From the NCBI GenBank assembly GCA_035610365.1, contig CM069438.1, positions 46,434,837-46,498,836 on the forward strand: 64,000 nt of DNA, written 5' to 3'. This DNA is from Aquatica leii (taxonomy: Eukaryota > Arthropoda > Insecta > Coleoptera > Lampyridae). Below the pieces are notes generated by a model. The model was given only the letters and a program-made list of their open reading frames with translations, ran no database searches and was not told the origin of the DNA. Shown one piece after another: positions 23,366-33,186 of this stretch; within the stretch, counting starts at the first letter, position 1, and each line of letters starts with the position of its first letter. Position numbers and translations under genes: made by a program.

Positions 23366-25117
23366 ACCCACAAAACCATAAGTTCCATGTAGGTTCGATA
23401 AGCATTCCCAAATATTCATTTCTAAAGCATGCCAATAGTAGTTTGTGTATGGACTTCTAATAACACACTTAATTTAAAACGTATTCTATAAGAATGCCTA
23501 TATAAGAAGAATAAAGTACTCTAAAAGATTCATTTAAAAACACTTCTATAGGAATACTATATTTAATTTAAGAAAGAAGTACTTATAGCAGCTTTAAAAT
23601 TGGCAGTTGATTGGAATTACTAAAGTATTAGAAATGTAGCATTCTAATGGCGTTCCCATATTGATTCTATAACAATGCATATAGAAGGAGAATAAAGTAC
23701 CCTAAAAGATTCCTTTAAAATCACTCCTATAGGACTTCTATATTGATATAGAAAATAAAGTGTTTATAGCAGCCTTGACAATGTATTAAAATTCAAGTAT
23801 TACGACTAACATGATAACATTCTTTTAGTGTTTTAGTACCTCTAAAATCGGTTTAATCGTTCTTTATTTGAGATAAAGAAATATAATTTTTAATATCAGA
23901 AAAAACCGTTTGTACAAGTTGCTAAATTGTAATACCTAAACAAAAATAACTTCCTGTAGAGATTAAACGCCCACATCTAAATTTTGTTGATAAACATATG
24001 TATGCAATAAAAAACTTATGCATTCGCGTTTGTTACTGTAAATGTAGATAAGATACCTACTTTGATTTCTGAGAATTGTGACGATATATGTACCGACTAC
24101 CGAGTTTGATTCACCAGAAACGCATCTAAGTACTTATACGGTTACGGCTATATGCAGTTTTACGTTTACGAAAGGAAGACGACTTCGGGCTTAGTCTATA
24201 TTTGTAAATGTGTTCTTTTTTTGTGCTGAATTAAAGAAGAAAAAGCTATTAGAAGTTCTGCTGATTTAAGTAAAAGTAAGTACAAAAAGAAACAATTGAC
24301 AACATATCTATTTTTGTACGATCAGCTTATCCACGTTTTTGCCCATTATTGTTATTGTTTATTTTTTACTTGGCATGAAGTTATTTTTTTAGAACAGGGG
24401 TGGCCAACCTGCGGACTTAAACTTAAAAAGCATTGTAATAAAAAATTTATTTTATTCATAAAAAGAAACATATTTTTGATATGAATCTAGTGAAAATGCA
24501 TGCGACTGATAATAGATAATAAAAAATAATTAATCGCATAATTTTGTTATAGAGTTAACCCAAAGTTGATTCAAAGGAGTTCCTAGATGTTATTAATGAG
24601 AAGGTGTTCCAATGGCTACGTCATGGCAAAGCGAGATTAAAAAATGAAATAATTAGGATGATGCAGCAAACTACAAATTCGCAAACCATTGATTAAAAAT
24701 TATTATAGTTTAGACAAAGATACTGTACAAATTTCTTAATAAAAAATGACTTAAAACTAATCATTTCATGCTTTTTGTGTTTCTTATGGTATGCTATTAA
24801 AACCCTGTAAAAGCATGCAAATCAATTACCTTTTAGTCGTTAACTTTGTCATGCTATTCTACAACATAGGAAAGTACTACATTGGCACTATTTTAAAGCA
24901 TTCTAATGGAACGTGAAAACTTCTACCTTTGGCCTGCTTTTGTACAACGTCTAATAGGACTCTATAAGCACTAACTGTACAGCATTCTACTGGAGTGTCA
25001 AAACCTATCTCTAAACATAAACCATTCTACTGCTACAGGAAGGCTTTCAGTAATATCAATACTGCCTCTATGCTTCTAAAAGCATTATTATGGAACCTAT
25101 TTGGTTTTGTGGGTAGT
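23366..25117. mobile_element. 1.75 kb non-autonomous element with CTACCCACAAAACCA inverted ends
   Basis: The left end CTACCCACAAAACCATAAGT and the right end (reverse complement CTACCCACAAAACCAAATAG) share 15 perfect terminal bases, and both are followed by GTTCCAT. Inside, a ~185-bp imperfect tandem unit (about 23480-23600 and 23665-23785, sharing GAATAAAGTAC.CTAAAAGATTC) and several copies of a GCATTCTA(A/C)TGGA motif (about 23635, 24899, 24982, 25022) lie near the ends. No transposase is encoded. A clear target duplication is not visible (flanks TCCG and TACC), so the superfamily is unknown. Confidence 0.7.
24397..24417 (+). repeat. hAT-like terminal sequence
   Basis: CAGGGGTGGCCAACCTGCGG resembles the conserved 5' end of hAT-family transposons. 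No opposite end or 8-bp duplication was found, so this is at most a truncated hAT end inside the 1.75 kb element. Confidence 0.4.
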
Positions 25118-25489
25118 ACCTTTTATTGATGTTTCCATGTTTAAAATTATTCCTGTTATTGTCTTCTTCCTTATTTGCTGTCTTATTTGCCTATATAATT
25201 TTGTGTTGTTTTTGTTATACTTTTCTAACTTCTCCATACTTGCTTTTAACCATATCAATTTCTTGTTTTTTATCAATCTTATTCCGTTTTTTTGTATTTG
25301 TCTGTACTTTTCATAATCGTCTTCGTTGTTTGTTCTTATCCATTTTAATCTTCCCTCTCTCTTTTCCTTTGTCATTTCATCGCATATATCGTCGTACCAA
25401 TTGTTTTTTTGTTTTATTTGTTTTCTCTTTATTGTTTTTTTTTCTATTATTGCAGTTTTTATGTTTTTCCATTCGTCTTTTATTTTCAT
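25097..25489 (-). pseudogene. LINE C: linker between endonuclease and RT
   Basis: A 130-codon open frame, very rich in Lys, Asn and Ile, contains NWYDDICDEMTKEKREGRLK and then repeated basic segments (KYRQIQKNGIRLIKNKKL). This is the usual 'W.d.ec.......r......' linker that precedes LINE RT. It ends where the inverted-repeat element begins. Confidence 0.68.
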
Positions 25490-25840
25490 TTTTGTTTCTT
25501 CTTCCTAGGTGTCTTTTAACATCTTTTTGAAGCTTTCTTTTGTTGCCTTCATTGTTTAAACTCTCAATATTCCATTTTTTTATATTGTTTTGGTTTTGTT
25601 ATCTTCTGCCAGTCTTAACTTTGTTTTGGCTATTACTAAGTAGTCCTCTGGTTCATCTATAGAATCTTACATCTTGTATTATGCTTTTTCTTTTTTTTTA
25701 TATTACGATGTGGTCTATTTCCTTTCCTCCTCTTTGCCCTGGTCTTGTTCATGTGACTTTATGTTCCTTTTTATGTGTGTACTTTGTGCTTACTATAAAC
25801 GAATTAAATTCTTCTGCTGTTACATAATATTGTTCTATTA

Positions 25841-26164
25841 TCACTGATTTTCCCATGCAGCGTTTTTTTGCTCTTCTTTTTCTATCATTGCATTCAGGTC
25901 CCCTAGCAATATTAGCGTGTCACGTTTTAGGATTTTCTTGCATGTACTTTTTATAGTTTTGTAAAATATGTTCTTTCCTTCATTTTTTGCTATTTCAGTT
26001 GGTGCATATACATTTATTATAGAAATATTTGCTATCTGGTTTTTAATTTTTAGATATGAGATTCTGTGATTTATTTTCTTGAACTCCAGTAATTGGTTTC
26101 TATATTTTTTATTTATCATAAACCTTGTTCCAATGCTTTCTTGTTTTTCTTTTCCACCGTACAT
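25841..26164 (-). pseudogene. LINE C: APE-type endonuclease
   Basis: A 107-codon frame contains GTRFMINKKYR, NHRISYLKIK, ISIINVYAPTEIAKNEGKN and LILLGDLNAMIEKE. These are the apurinic-endonuclease-like blocks 'is.Ri......iinvYAPt' and 'llGDfNA'. The downstream IDHIVI block is readable at about 25700. This domain nicks the target DNA for target-primed reverse transcription. The copy is fragmented. Confidence 0.8.
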
Positions 26165-26429
26165 GATTGAGTATGTTTTTTTTTATCTAATCTGCCTATA
26201 TCTCTCCATCTCACCTATTAATTGTAGTGCTAATATATTTATTTTATATCTTTGTATTTCCTTATTTACTTCTTCCAGCTTTCATATTTCTAATAATGAT
26301 TTTATGCTTTATGTTCCAAATCTTGCCTTATCTCGATTCTTTCTTGTCTTTTTGCGCTTTCTCCATTTCCTCGCCGTTGTCGTCATATTTTTATTTTTTG
26401 TGTTTTCTGTTTGCGTAACTAGTTTTGTT

Positions 26430-28060
26430 TAGTTTTAGTTTAGTTTTGTTCTTTGTCGTCGGAAACCCAGCTAGTAGACCTTGTACCCAGACAGTCTTGC
26501 TTCCTGATGGCATTGAATTTTTTGCTTTTTGAGCTATTCTTTCATTGTCGTTTTCTCTGAGGTTTCTTTGTTCATCCGGTGATCTTTCTATCGCTGATCG
26601 TATCTTGCTTTTCGCTTCTTCGTTCTCATTTTCTAAAGCGTCTTTTTATTGCTGTTGTAATTGCTCCCGTGTGTAGTATTCTTCGTTTATTATTAGTTTA
26701 TTGCCGATAAGATTTTCTTTATATTGCTTTGTTTTCGCTTCTTTCATATAGGTTATTAATGTTCTTTTTTGTTGCCGTACCTGTTTTGCATAATCTTTTG
26801 AAATCTAGATCTCTGTCTCCTTTAATTTATTGGTTGCTTCAAGACTTCTATTTTCTTATTCCATGAGTTAAATTCTATAATAACTGCTCTATTTTTTCCT
26901 TGTTTTTGTAATTTTCTTTCTATTCTCTATATCACGCGGAGTTTCGTTTTTATGTTTATTGCTACGAGGCGTATCCAGAATCTAAGAGTACTGAATTTTT
27001 CTAGATGTTAAAAATTTTTATTTAAACAAAAAAAATACGTGAAACTTTAGTACATAATATAAGCTATTTTTTGACATAGTCGCCATTCTTCTCTATGCAG
27101 GTAGCGTAGCGAGGTATCAATTTTTTGATGCCTTCCTCGAAATAATTTCCCGCCAACTCCTTCGTCCACTTCTCCACCTCTTCCTTTACCTCGTCGTCGG
27201 TTGAAAACCTTTTTCCACTCGTGTGCAGCTTCAGGGAGGTAAAGAGATAGTAATCTGAAGGTGCTAGATTAAGGGAATGCGCGGGATGGTTCAGGACATC
27301 CCATTTAAACGAGGCGAGCAGTTCCTTCGTGGCGTTGACCGTGTGTGTGGTCTGGCATTGTCGTGCAGGAGGCAGACTCTACTTGTACACATTCGTGCGA
27401 TTCATAGCTTTATCACCATATCCAGTTTTCACCTTATTATAAATCTCAAATGGAGGTTTTTCCTTCCAAACGAGATGACGCCGCGTATTTCGCACTTGGC
27501 GGGATAATGGATTGACATTATTCACGAAACTTGTTGTCGCGCCGACAGTTTTCAACGTACTGACCTCGAACCGGTCTCGTTGCAAAGGGGGGGGAGTCAG
27601 GCTACACTGCCGTGTGGCCAACATGATGACAACAAAATTCCTCTGACCGTGAGAGCCTCAGTACTCTTAGATTCTGGATACGCCTCGTATTTCCAGTTTG
27701 CTTAGAATTTTTCTTACTTCTTCCATCAGTATTGGTTCCTGTTCATTGTAGATATGTATATTTTGTTTTTGCGAATTTCTTTGTCTAGTGATTCCATTTT
27801 TATGTTTTGTTCTATAATTTGGGCATTTAGTTTTTCATTCATTTCTTTGAGTTTTTGATTATCACGTTTTACATATTGTATTTTTAATTTCAGGGCATCT
27901 ATCCTTGTTTCAATACGTTTCTTCGTTTCATCTATGGCTTCAAGCTTAATGCTAATTTTACCTAGTAATTTTTCAATATTGTAGCTCTCTCTTCTGTTAT
28001 TTTTTTGTTGTGTTTCCTTTATTGTGTGTTGTAATCCGTTGTGTTAGCTCGTCACGATAC
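26430..28060 (-). pseudogene. LINE C: ORF1-like coiled coil, split by mariner
   Basis: On the minus strand from about 27980, KISIKLEAIDETKKRIETRI, KRDNQKLKEMNEKLNAQI and EEVRKILSKLEI form a Lys/Glu-rich coiled coil. This leads into an RRM-like segment that resumes after the mariner insertion (NRAVIIEFNSWNKKIEVLK). It resembles ORF1 of CR1/Jockey-type LINEs, which coats the RNA intermediate. Stops and frameshifts are present. Confidence 0.55.
26965..27687 (-). mobile_element. Mariner deletion derivative with perfect 30-bp TIRs
   Basis: Perfect 30-bp inverted repeats (26965-26994 and 27658-27687; outer end CGAGGCGTATCCAGAATCTA) are flanked by TA on both sides (26963-26964, 27688-27689). The 723-bp body keeps pieces of a mariner transposase on the minus strand. 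An HTH-like part holds VKTGYGDKAMNRTNVY, fused directly to LLHDNARPHT. Then FKWDVLNHPAHSLNLAPSDY, GIKKLIPRYATCIEKNGDYV and a stop follow. The middle of the protein, including the first catalytic Asp, is deleted (about 550-600 bp against the usual ~1.3 kb). An ACACACAC run carries a frameshift between the DNARPH and NHP blocks. It could only be moved in trans. Confidence 0.9.
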
Positions 28061-29980
28061 ATATAAACACATTTTTTTTAAAACAAAAGTGTTAATTTTA
28101 GTAATTAAAGTTATATTTTGATTTAGTGTTTAAAAATACATTTCAAATATATATAATAAGTAATAAATGAATAGGTAAATATTGCTTAGATTTTGGAAAA
28201 AAATTTATGCAAAAATAAAAAGTTAATTAAAAAAATATTTTTGGTGAAACATTAATGTTAATATAGAAAATACATGTCCCTGTTTTACACAAAGTTATGA
28301 ATAAAATATTTTTAAGTTTATTAAAAAAAAACATTAACACTAAATTAAAAAAAAATTACAAACAAACACTACAGACTGAAGTTATTCAATTTAAGCCAGA
28401 CTTTAATCAAATCTTCTTTTCAAGAGATTAATTTTTCCACGAGTGCAAGAAAACAAAATAAAATCTTAGTATGTAAAATTTGAATTGTCCTCGTACAATT
28501 GAATTTAAATCTGGGTGTTTTTCTGCAAGAACTTTTATTAACTATAAAACGCTTACATTACAGAGCTACGGTGCGAATATAATTTTATTTAAATTTGAAG
28601 CGATCCATAAAGTAAACTTGTAAAAAATAAGAATATTTAAAGTCTACAAAAAAGCGTCACATTTACAAACCTAAGAACCGTTTACGTTTTATTTTTTCGG
28701 TACAAAAAATAAACAAAATTCTTATTGTTTGAAGCAGAGCAAACAGTGAATTGCTTAATCCTCTTACACAGAAGAGTGAATGCGCGCATGAAATCGTGGA
28801 AGCATAAAACATAAATCTATATTAAATTTTCTTTTTTATATTAAATTTAAATTTTTACATCAAAAATAATAAAACACCTTTAAATAATTTTTTCTTAACG
28901 CGCCTTCTATAATATACGCAAATATTTCATTTAAATACGATTAGAATAATTAAAACTTTTTAATTGTCCTTCTGTTAGACGTCGTTCGTGAACTTTTTAA
29001 ATATTTTCCCAAATTTATTTTAATGAATCTATCAAGTGGAGGTAACTTTGCTGATGCTTAAAATTAATCCTCAAATCTTCAATGTATGGAGTTGATTGTA
29101 TAAGAAATTAAACTTCAAAACGCTTTACGTAAAATAACTAAGAGAATTTAAGTTAATTGTTTTAGAAGATCAAGTTTCATTTTGTCTTGACGTTATGAAG
29201 ACATACAATCACTTATTTTATAATTGCGCTATAGTTACATCTAGTGCAGGCTCTAACAGGATCACGCGATGTGTAAATATTAAGATTTGTGTCTTTATAC
29301 TTTTTTTCATTACAACTAATTTTTTGTAAGATTATAAACATTTACAAATTTAACACGGTGATTATGTGTTCGATTGCAGCGAAATAAAGCAGGTGGTGTT
29401 ATGCACCTGTAAATAAGTGTGCTTATGTTGTGTTGCTGTATAGCAGGTGTAGTAAAAGAGATATTTAAAACTTTAATACGACAGGTGGTTTTATTCTATG
29501 TTTATGGCACGATTACCACTGCCACAATTTCAAGCTGTCGAAAAGGTAAGATTTAGATCAGTGGTTCTAAATGGATTTACTTGAAACAAAGAAGGAAAAA
29601 AACACTCCTATATTTATAATTTATTTATGTCAAAGCATGTTTGTTCTTGTTAAAAATCTATAATAATAAAAACATTTTTTTATTAATTCAATTAATACAT
29701 TTAAATAAACACTGCCGAGTAATATAAAAAAATTCCCACTTAAAGCATCGTTAAGAATAAAATGTTGTATTTGATGTATTTTTGATATTAGATTAAAAAT
29801 CGCTAAAAATTGCTAAAAGTATTGATTTGTGCAAAGAATTTTTTATTAACTTCTCAAAACGGGAGCTACACGACTTTTTAAAACTTTTTACTAATATTTT
29901 AGAATCTCATTGTTATTGGTGATTTTGTTAATTTATTTGCAATAAAAATAAAATTTTAAGGTTAATTATCCAGCATGTTT
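28061..29980. other. Unassigned intergenic sequence
   Basis: No transposon coding sequence was recognised. CAGTGGTTCTAAA at about 29559 resembles a hAT end. An ATG at 29504 opens a 14-codon frame (ARLPLPQFQAVEK) ending at a GTAAG donor-like site (29546), the only candidate host exon in the window; evidence is weak. Confidence 0.4.
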
Positions 29981-30081
29981 ACCACTACAATTGGGGTCAA
30001 AGTAGGAGCGTTCTTGTCGCGACCCCGGTCAGATATTTAATCTGCAAATCCTACTACTCACCTTAACCAAACAGCGTTACT

Positions 30082-32881
30082 ATGCCTACCAGCACAGTGC
30101 ATCCGTGTCACCCGAAAGGGCCCTTTCCAGGGCCGGCACTGACTGTCATCTCTGCTAACGTCGAGGGACATTATGGCAAAAATCTGCACAGACCACAAAT
30201 GCCATGTGCTCTGCCTGCAAGAGACCCACCGAGGCCAAAACAACAACCGCCCACGGATCCCTGGTATGAAGCTAATATTAGATCTCATCGTCAAGGCGGC
30301 CAACATGTCTCAAGCCAACAACATCGAAATCCTGACAGTGGAACTGGACAGCATCTCTATTACCTCGGTCTATAAGCCACCCGGGGAACGGTTTGACTTC
30401 GCTAAACCGCTAAACTTCGATCGGAACAAGACTCACATCATCATCGGTGACTTTAACAGTCACCACGTCAACTGGGACTACGCCAAAACAAATAAAAATG
30501 GCGACTTGGTTGAGACGTGGAGCGATGCAAACCACCTCAGTCTAATCCACGACCCCAAACTCCCGAAGTCCTTCAACAGTTCTAGATGGAAACGGGGGTA
30601 CAACCCAGACCTAGCCTTCGTAAGCAACAACATCGCTGACCTCTGCAGTAAAGCCGTGCTGGAACCCATACCACACACACAGCACAGGCCGATATCCATT
30701 AGCGCATCACCAGCAGTCACACCAATCACGGCCCCATTCCGCCGCCGTTTCAACTTCAAAAAAACAGACTGGACAGGATTTGCAGAGGACCTGGACACGA
30801 AAGTGGCAAACATCGAACCGTCACAGACAAACTACAACCTGTTCGTTGACGCCGTACGTACTGCATCCAGAAAGAACATACCACGAGGATGTAGAACCAG
30901 CTACGTGCCAGGACTCTCCCATGAGATGATAGACGAATATCAGAAGTACCAACAGCTATTCCAAGCAAATCCGTTCTCGGATAGCACCATTGCATCTGGT
31001 ACAGAACTAGCACTAAAGATACAGACAGAAAGACAGAAGTCATGGCAAAACATGATTGAAAGTGTGGACATGACCCACAGCAGTAGGAAAGCCTGGCTCA
31101 CCATCAAGAAGCTAAGCAACGACCCCAAAAAGGCTGAACAACACCATAATGTCACTGCAAACCAGGTTGCAAGCCAACGGGAAAGCACCAACTAAACAAC
31201 CTAATATGAGGAACAAGCGACAACCTGGCAAAGAAAACAACAGCTTCAATACCACCTTCACCATGGAAGAGCTCAACATCTGTATTAAGAACCTGAAAAA
31301 TGGTAAAGCGGCTGGAATGGACGACATTTGCTCAGAACAAATAAAACACTTCGGACCAAGGACAAGAGAGTGGATATAAGAGCTGTTTAAGAACTGCTCT
31401 TCTTCATATAACATCCCAAAGCTATGGCGGCAGGCACGCGTCATTGCCCTTCTAAAACCGGACAAAGACGCCTCGGACCCCAAAAACTTCAGACCAATAT
31501 CACTTCTCTGCCACCTCCACAAACTCTATGAACGTCTTATTCTGAACCATCTGTCTCCCCTGATCGAAGAACACCTAATCCCAGAACAAGCTGTCTTCCG
31601 CCCGGGCAAATCCTGCACGGGACAGACACTCAACCTCACCCAGCACATAGAAGATGGTTTTGAAAAAGGGAAAATCACAGGCGCAGTATTTGTAGATCTC
31701 TCAGCTGCATACGATACTGTGAACCATAGGATGCTCCTCTCGAAGATCTACGACATGACACACGACTACCACCTAGTGCAAGTCATCAAATCGCTATTGG
31801 AAAACAGACGATTCTATGTAGAACTCTGCAAGCAGAAGAGCCGCTGGAGACGGCAACAGAACGGCCTCTCAACCTACTACAGCAAGAACTACCTGAGACC
31901 AAATCCGACCAAAACACAGGTAACTGCTTTCCATCTGCGCCATCGGGAAGCAAACCGGAAGTTACGCATCACCTAGAATGGTACGGAAATAGAACACCAC
32001 CAGAACCCAGTGTACCTCGGAGTCGTCCTCGACCGGACCCTGACTTATAAGGCCCACGTGGAAAAGACGAAGGAGAAGTCAGCGCTCGGAACAATATCCT
32101 CAGAAAACTGGCCAACACCAAGTGGGGCGCCAACCCGACCACCCTGCGTTCTACTGCACTCGCACTCTGCTACTCCACAGCAGAATTTGCGTGTCCAGTT
32201 TGGGAGCGGTCATCTCATGCCAAAAAACTCGACCCGGTGCTCAACGAGAGCTGTCGCTACATCACGGGATGCCTGAAACCGACACCCATCAACAGCCTCT
32301 ACCTATTAGCCGGTATTGCTCCACTAGACATAAGAAGAAATGTAGCGAGTAGGCGGGAAAAACTGAGGCAACTAGAGGACCCCAGACATCCATTGTACGA
32401 CCATACCAACGTCGACAAACGCCTAAAATCCCGAAAAAACTTCATACCCGAGAAACCCCTGGACTCAACAGCTAAAACAGCGAGGTTGGATTCATGGCGC
32501 GAACGCGTTAAAAACACCGACGCAATCGACGGTACCAGCCTAGAAGTGGGAGAACACCTACCCGCTGGCGGTGATCTGGACTGGACTACGTGGAAAAGCC
32601 TAAACCGCCTACGCACTAGAACTAGCAGATCCAAAGTCAACATGACCAAGTGGAGGTACTCTAGCGACAGCGATTTATGCGACTGCGGGGAAAGACAGAC
32701 CATGGAACATCTTCCGATCTGCCGACTCCTCGACGAAAAATGCACCATGGAGGACCTCACCGCAGCCACCGACAGGGCCATAGCCTGTGCTCGCCACTGG
32801 AAGGACATATGGAACTTTTGGTTTAAGGACTCGAGAAGAAGAAGAAGAAGAAGAAGAAGAAGAAGAAGAAGAAGAAGAAAA
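30082..32881 (+). pseudogene. LINE D ORF: endonuclease, RT and C-terminal domain (RT core deleted)
   Basis: The likely start is near 30082 (MPTSTVHPC), followed by LTVISANVEG, the endonuclease opening. The frame changes near 30170. The endonuclease continues as VLCLQETHRGQNNNRP, SVYKPPGERF, IIIGDFNSHHVNWDY and NPDLAFVS. A frameshift near 31170 leads to the RT: KNGKAAGMDDICSEQIKHFG, RVIALLKPDKDASDP, FRPISLLCHLHKLYERLIL and VFVDLSAAYDTVNHR (motif A). RWRRQQNGL then jumps to YLRPNPTKTQ: an internal deletion removes motif B and the catalytic (Y/F)ADD. Next come YLGVVLDRTLTYKAHVEKTK, a frameshift near 32090, and a C-terminal domain with a CDCGERQTMEHLPICRLL zinc-knuckle-like motif. In-frame stops lie at about 31377 and 31974. 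It cannot reverse transcribe. Confidence 0.85.
32834..32879 (+). repeat. (AAG)n microsatellite, LINE D tail
   Basis: About 15 uninterrupted AGA/GAA triplets. They give an artificial poly-Arg run in the reading frame. Short A-rich simple repeats are a common 3' end for LINEs. Confidence 0.92.
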
Positions 32882-33186
32882 ACCCCTACAATTTATATTA
32901 TGTACTAAATAGCTATATTTGAATTGCTAAACAGATGGAAACAGGCAACTCCCACAAATGCTTTTGATATTGGTTAACCCAAAGGACGCGGGAAAATTAC
33001 ATTAAAAATTTGATGCACTACCTAAAATTATTTAATATTTAATAATTTTTGTATTTCAGCGTTTTGTTAACTTTGGCGGTTGGGTTTTATATTTTTCAAA
33101 TAATTGAAGATATTTATTGAATCACGCTTTGTATTAATTGTTTGAATGACAATATAAATACAATTTTAGTCGCCCAAGTTTTGAAA

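Larger units (their letters stand above)
22930..28060 (-). mobile_element. LINE C: APE-type non-LTR retrotransposon, interrupted
   Basis: The minus strand shows, from about 28060 downward, an ORF1-like coiled coil, an endonuclease, an RT linker and the extreme C-terminus. The RT core itself is missing. In its place is a 1.75 kb inverted-repeat element (23366-25117), and a mariner derivative (26965-27687) sits in ORF1. The plus strand is therefore pyrimidine-rich and produces long hydrophobic false open frames. The clade was not assigned. Confidence 0.78.
29993..32881 (+). mobile_element. LINE D: Jockey-like non-LTR retrotransposon with TSD
   Basis: The element lies between ACCACTACAATT (29981-29992) and ACCCCTACAATT (32882-32893), a 12-bp target duplication with one mismatch. 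It starts GGGGTCAAAGTAGGAGCG and ends in an (AAG)n tail. Composition is clearly more GC-rich than the surroundings. One ORF covers endonuclease, RT and C-terminal domain, broken by two or three frameshifts, a few stops and internal deletions. The ends look full length. Confidence 0.85.

Noticed and set aside
22935..26432. Many plus-strand open frames rich in Phe, Leu and Ser that look like membrane proteins
   Set aside because: They are reverse complements of the Lys/Asn/Ile-rich LINE C coding strand; the minus strand carries the real domain motifs.
32834..32879. Poly-Arg tract at the end of the LINE D frame
   Set aside because: It is translation of the (AAG)n tail, not a protein domain.
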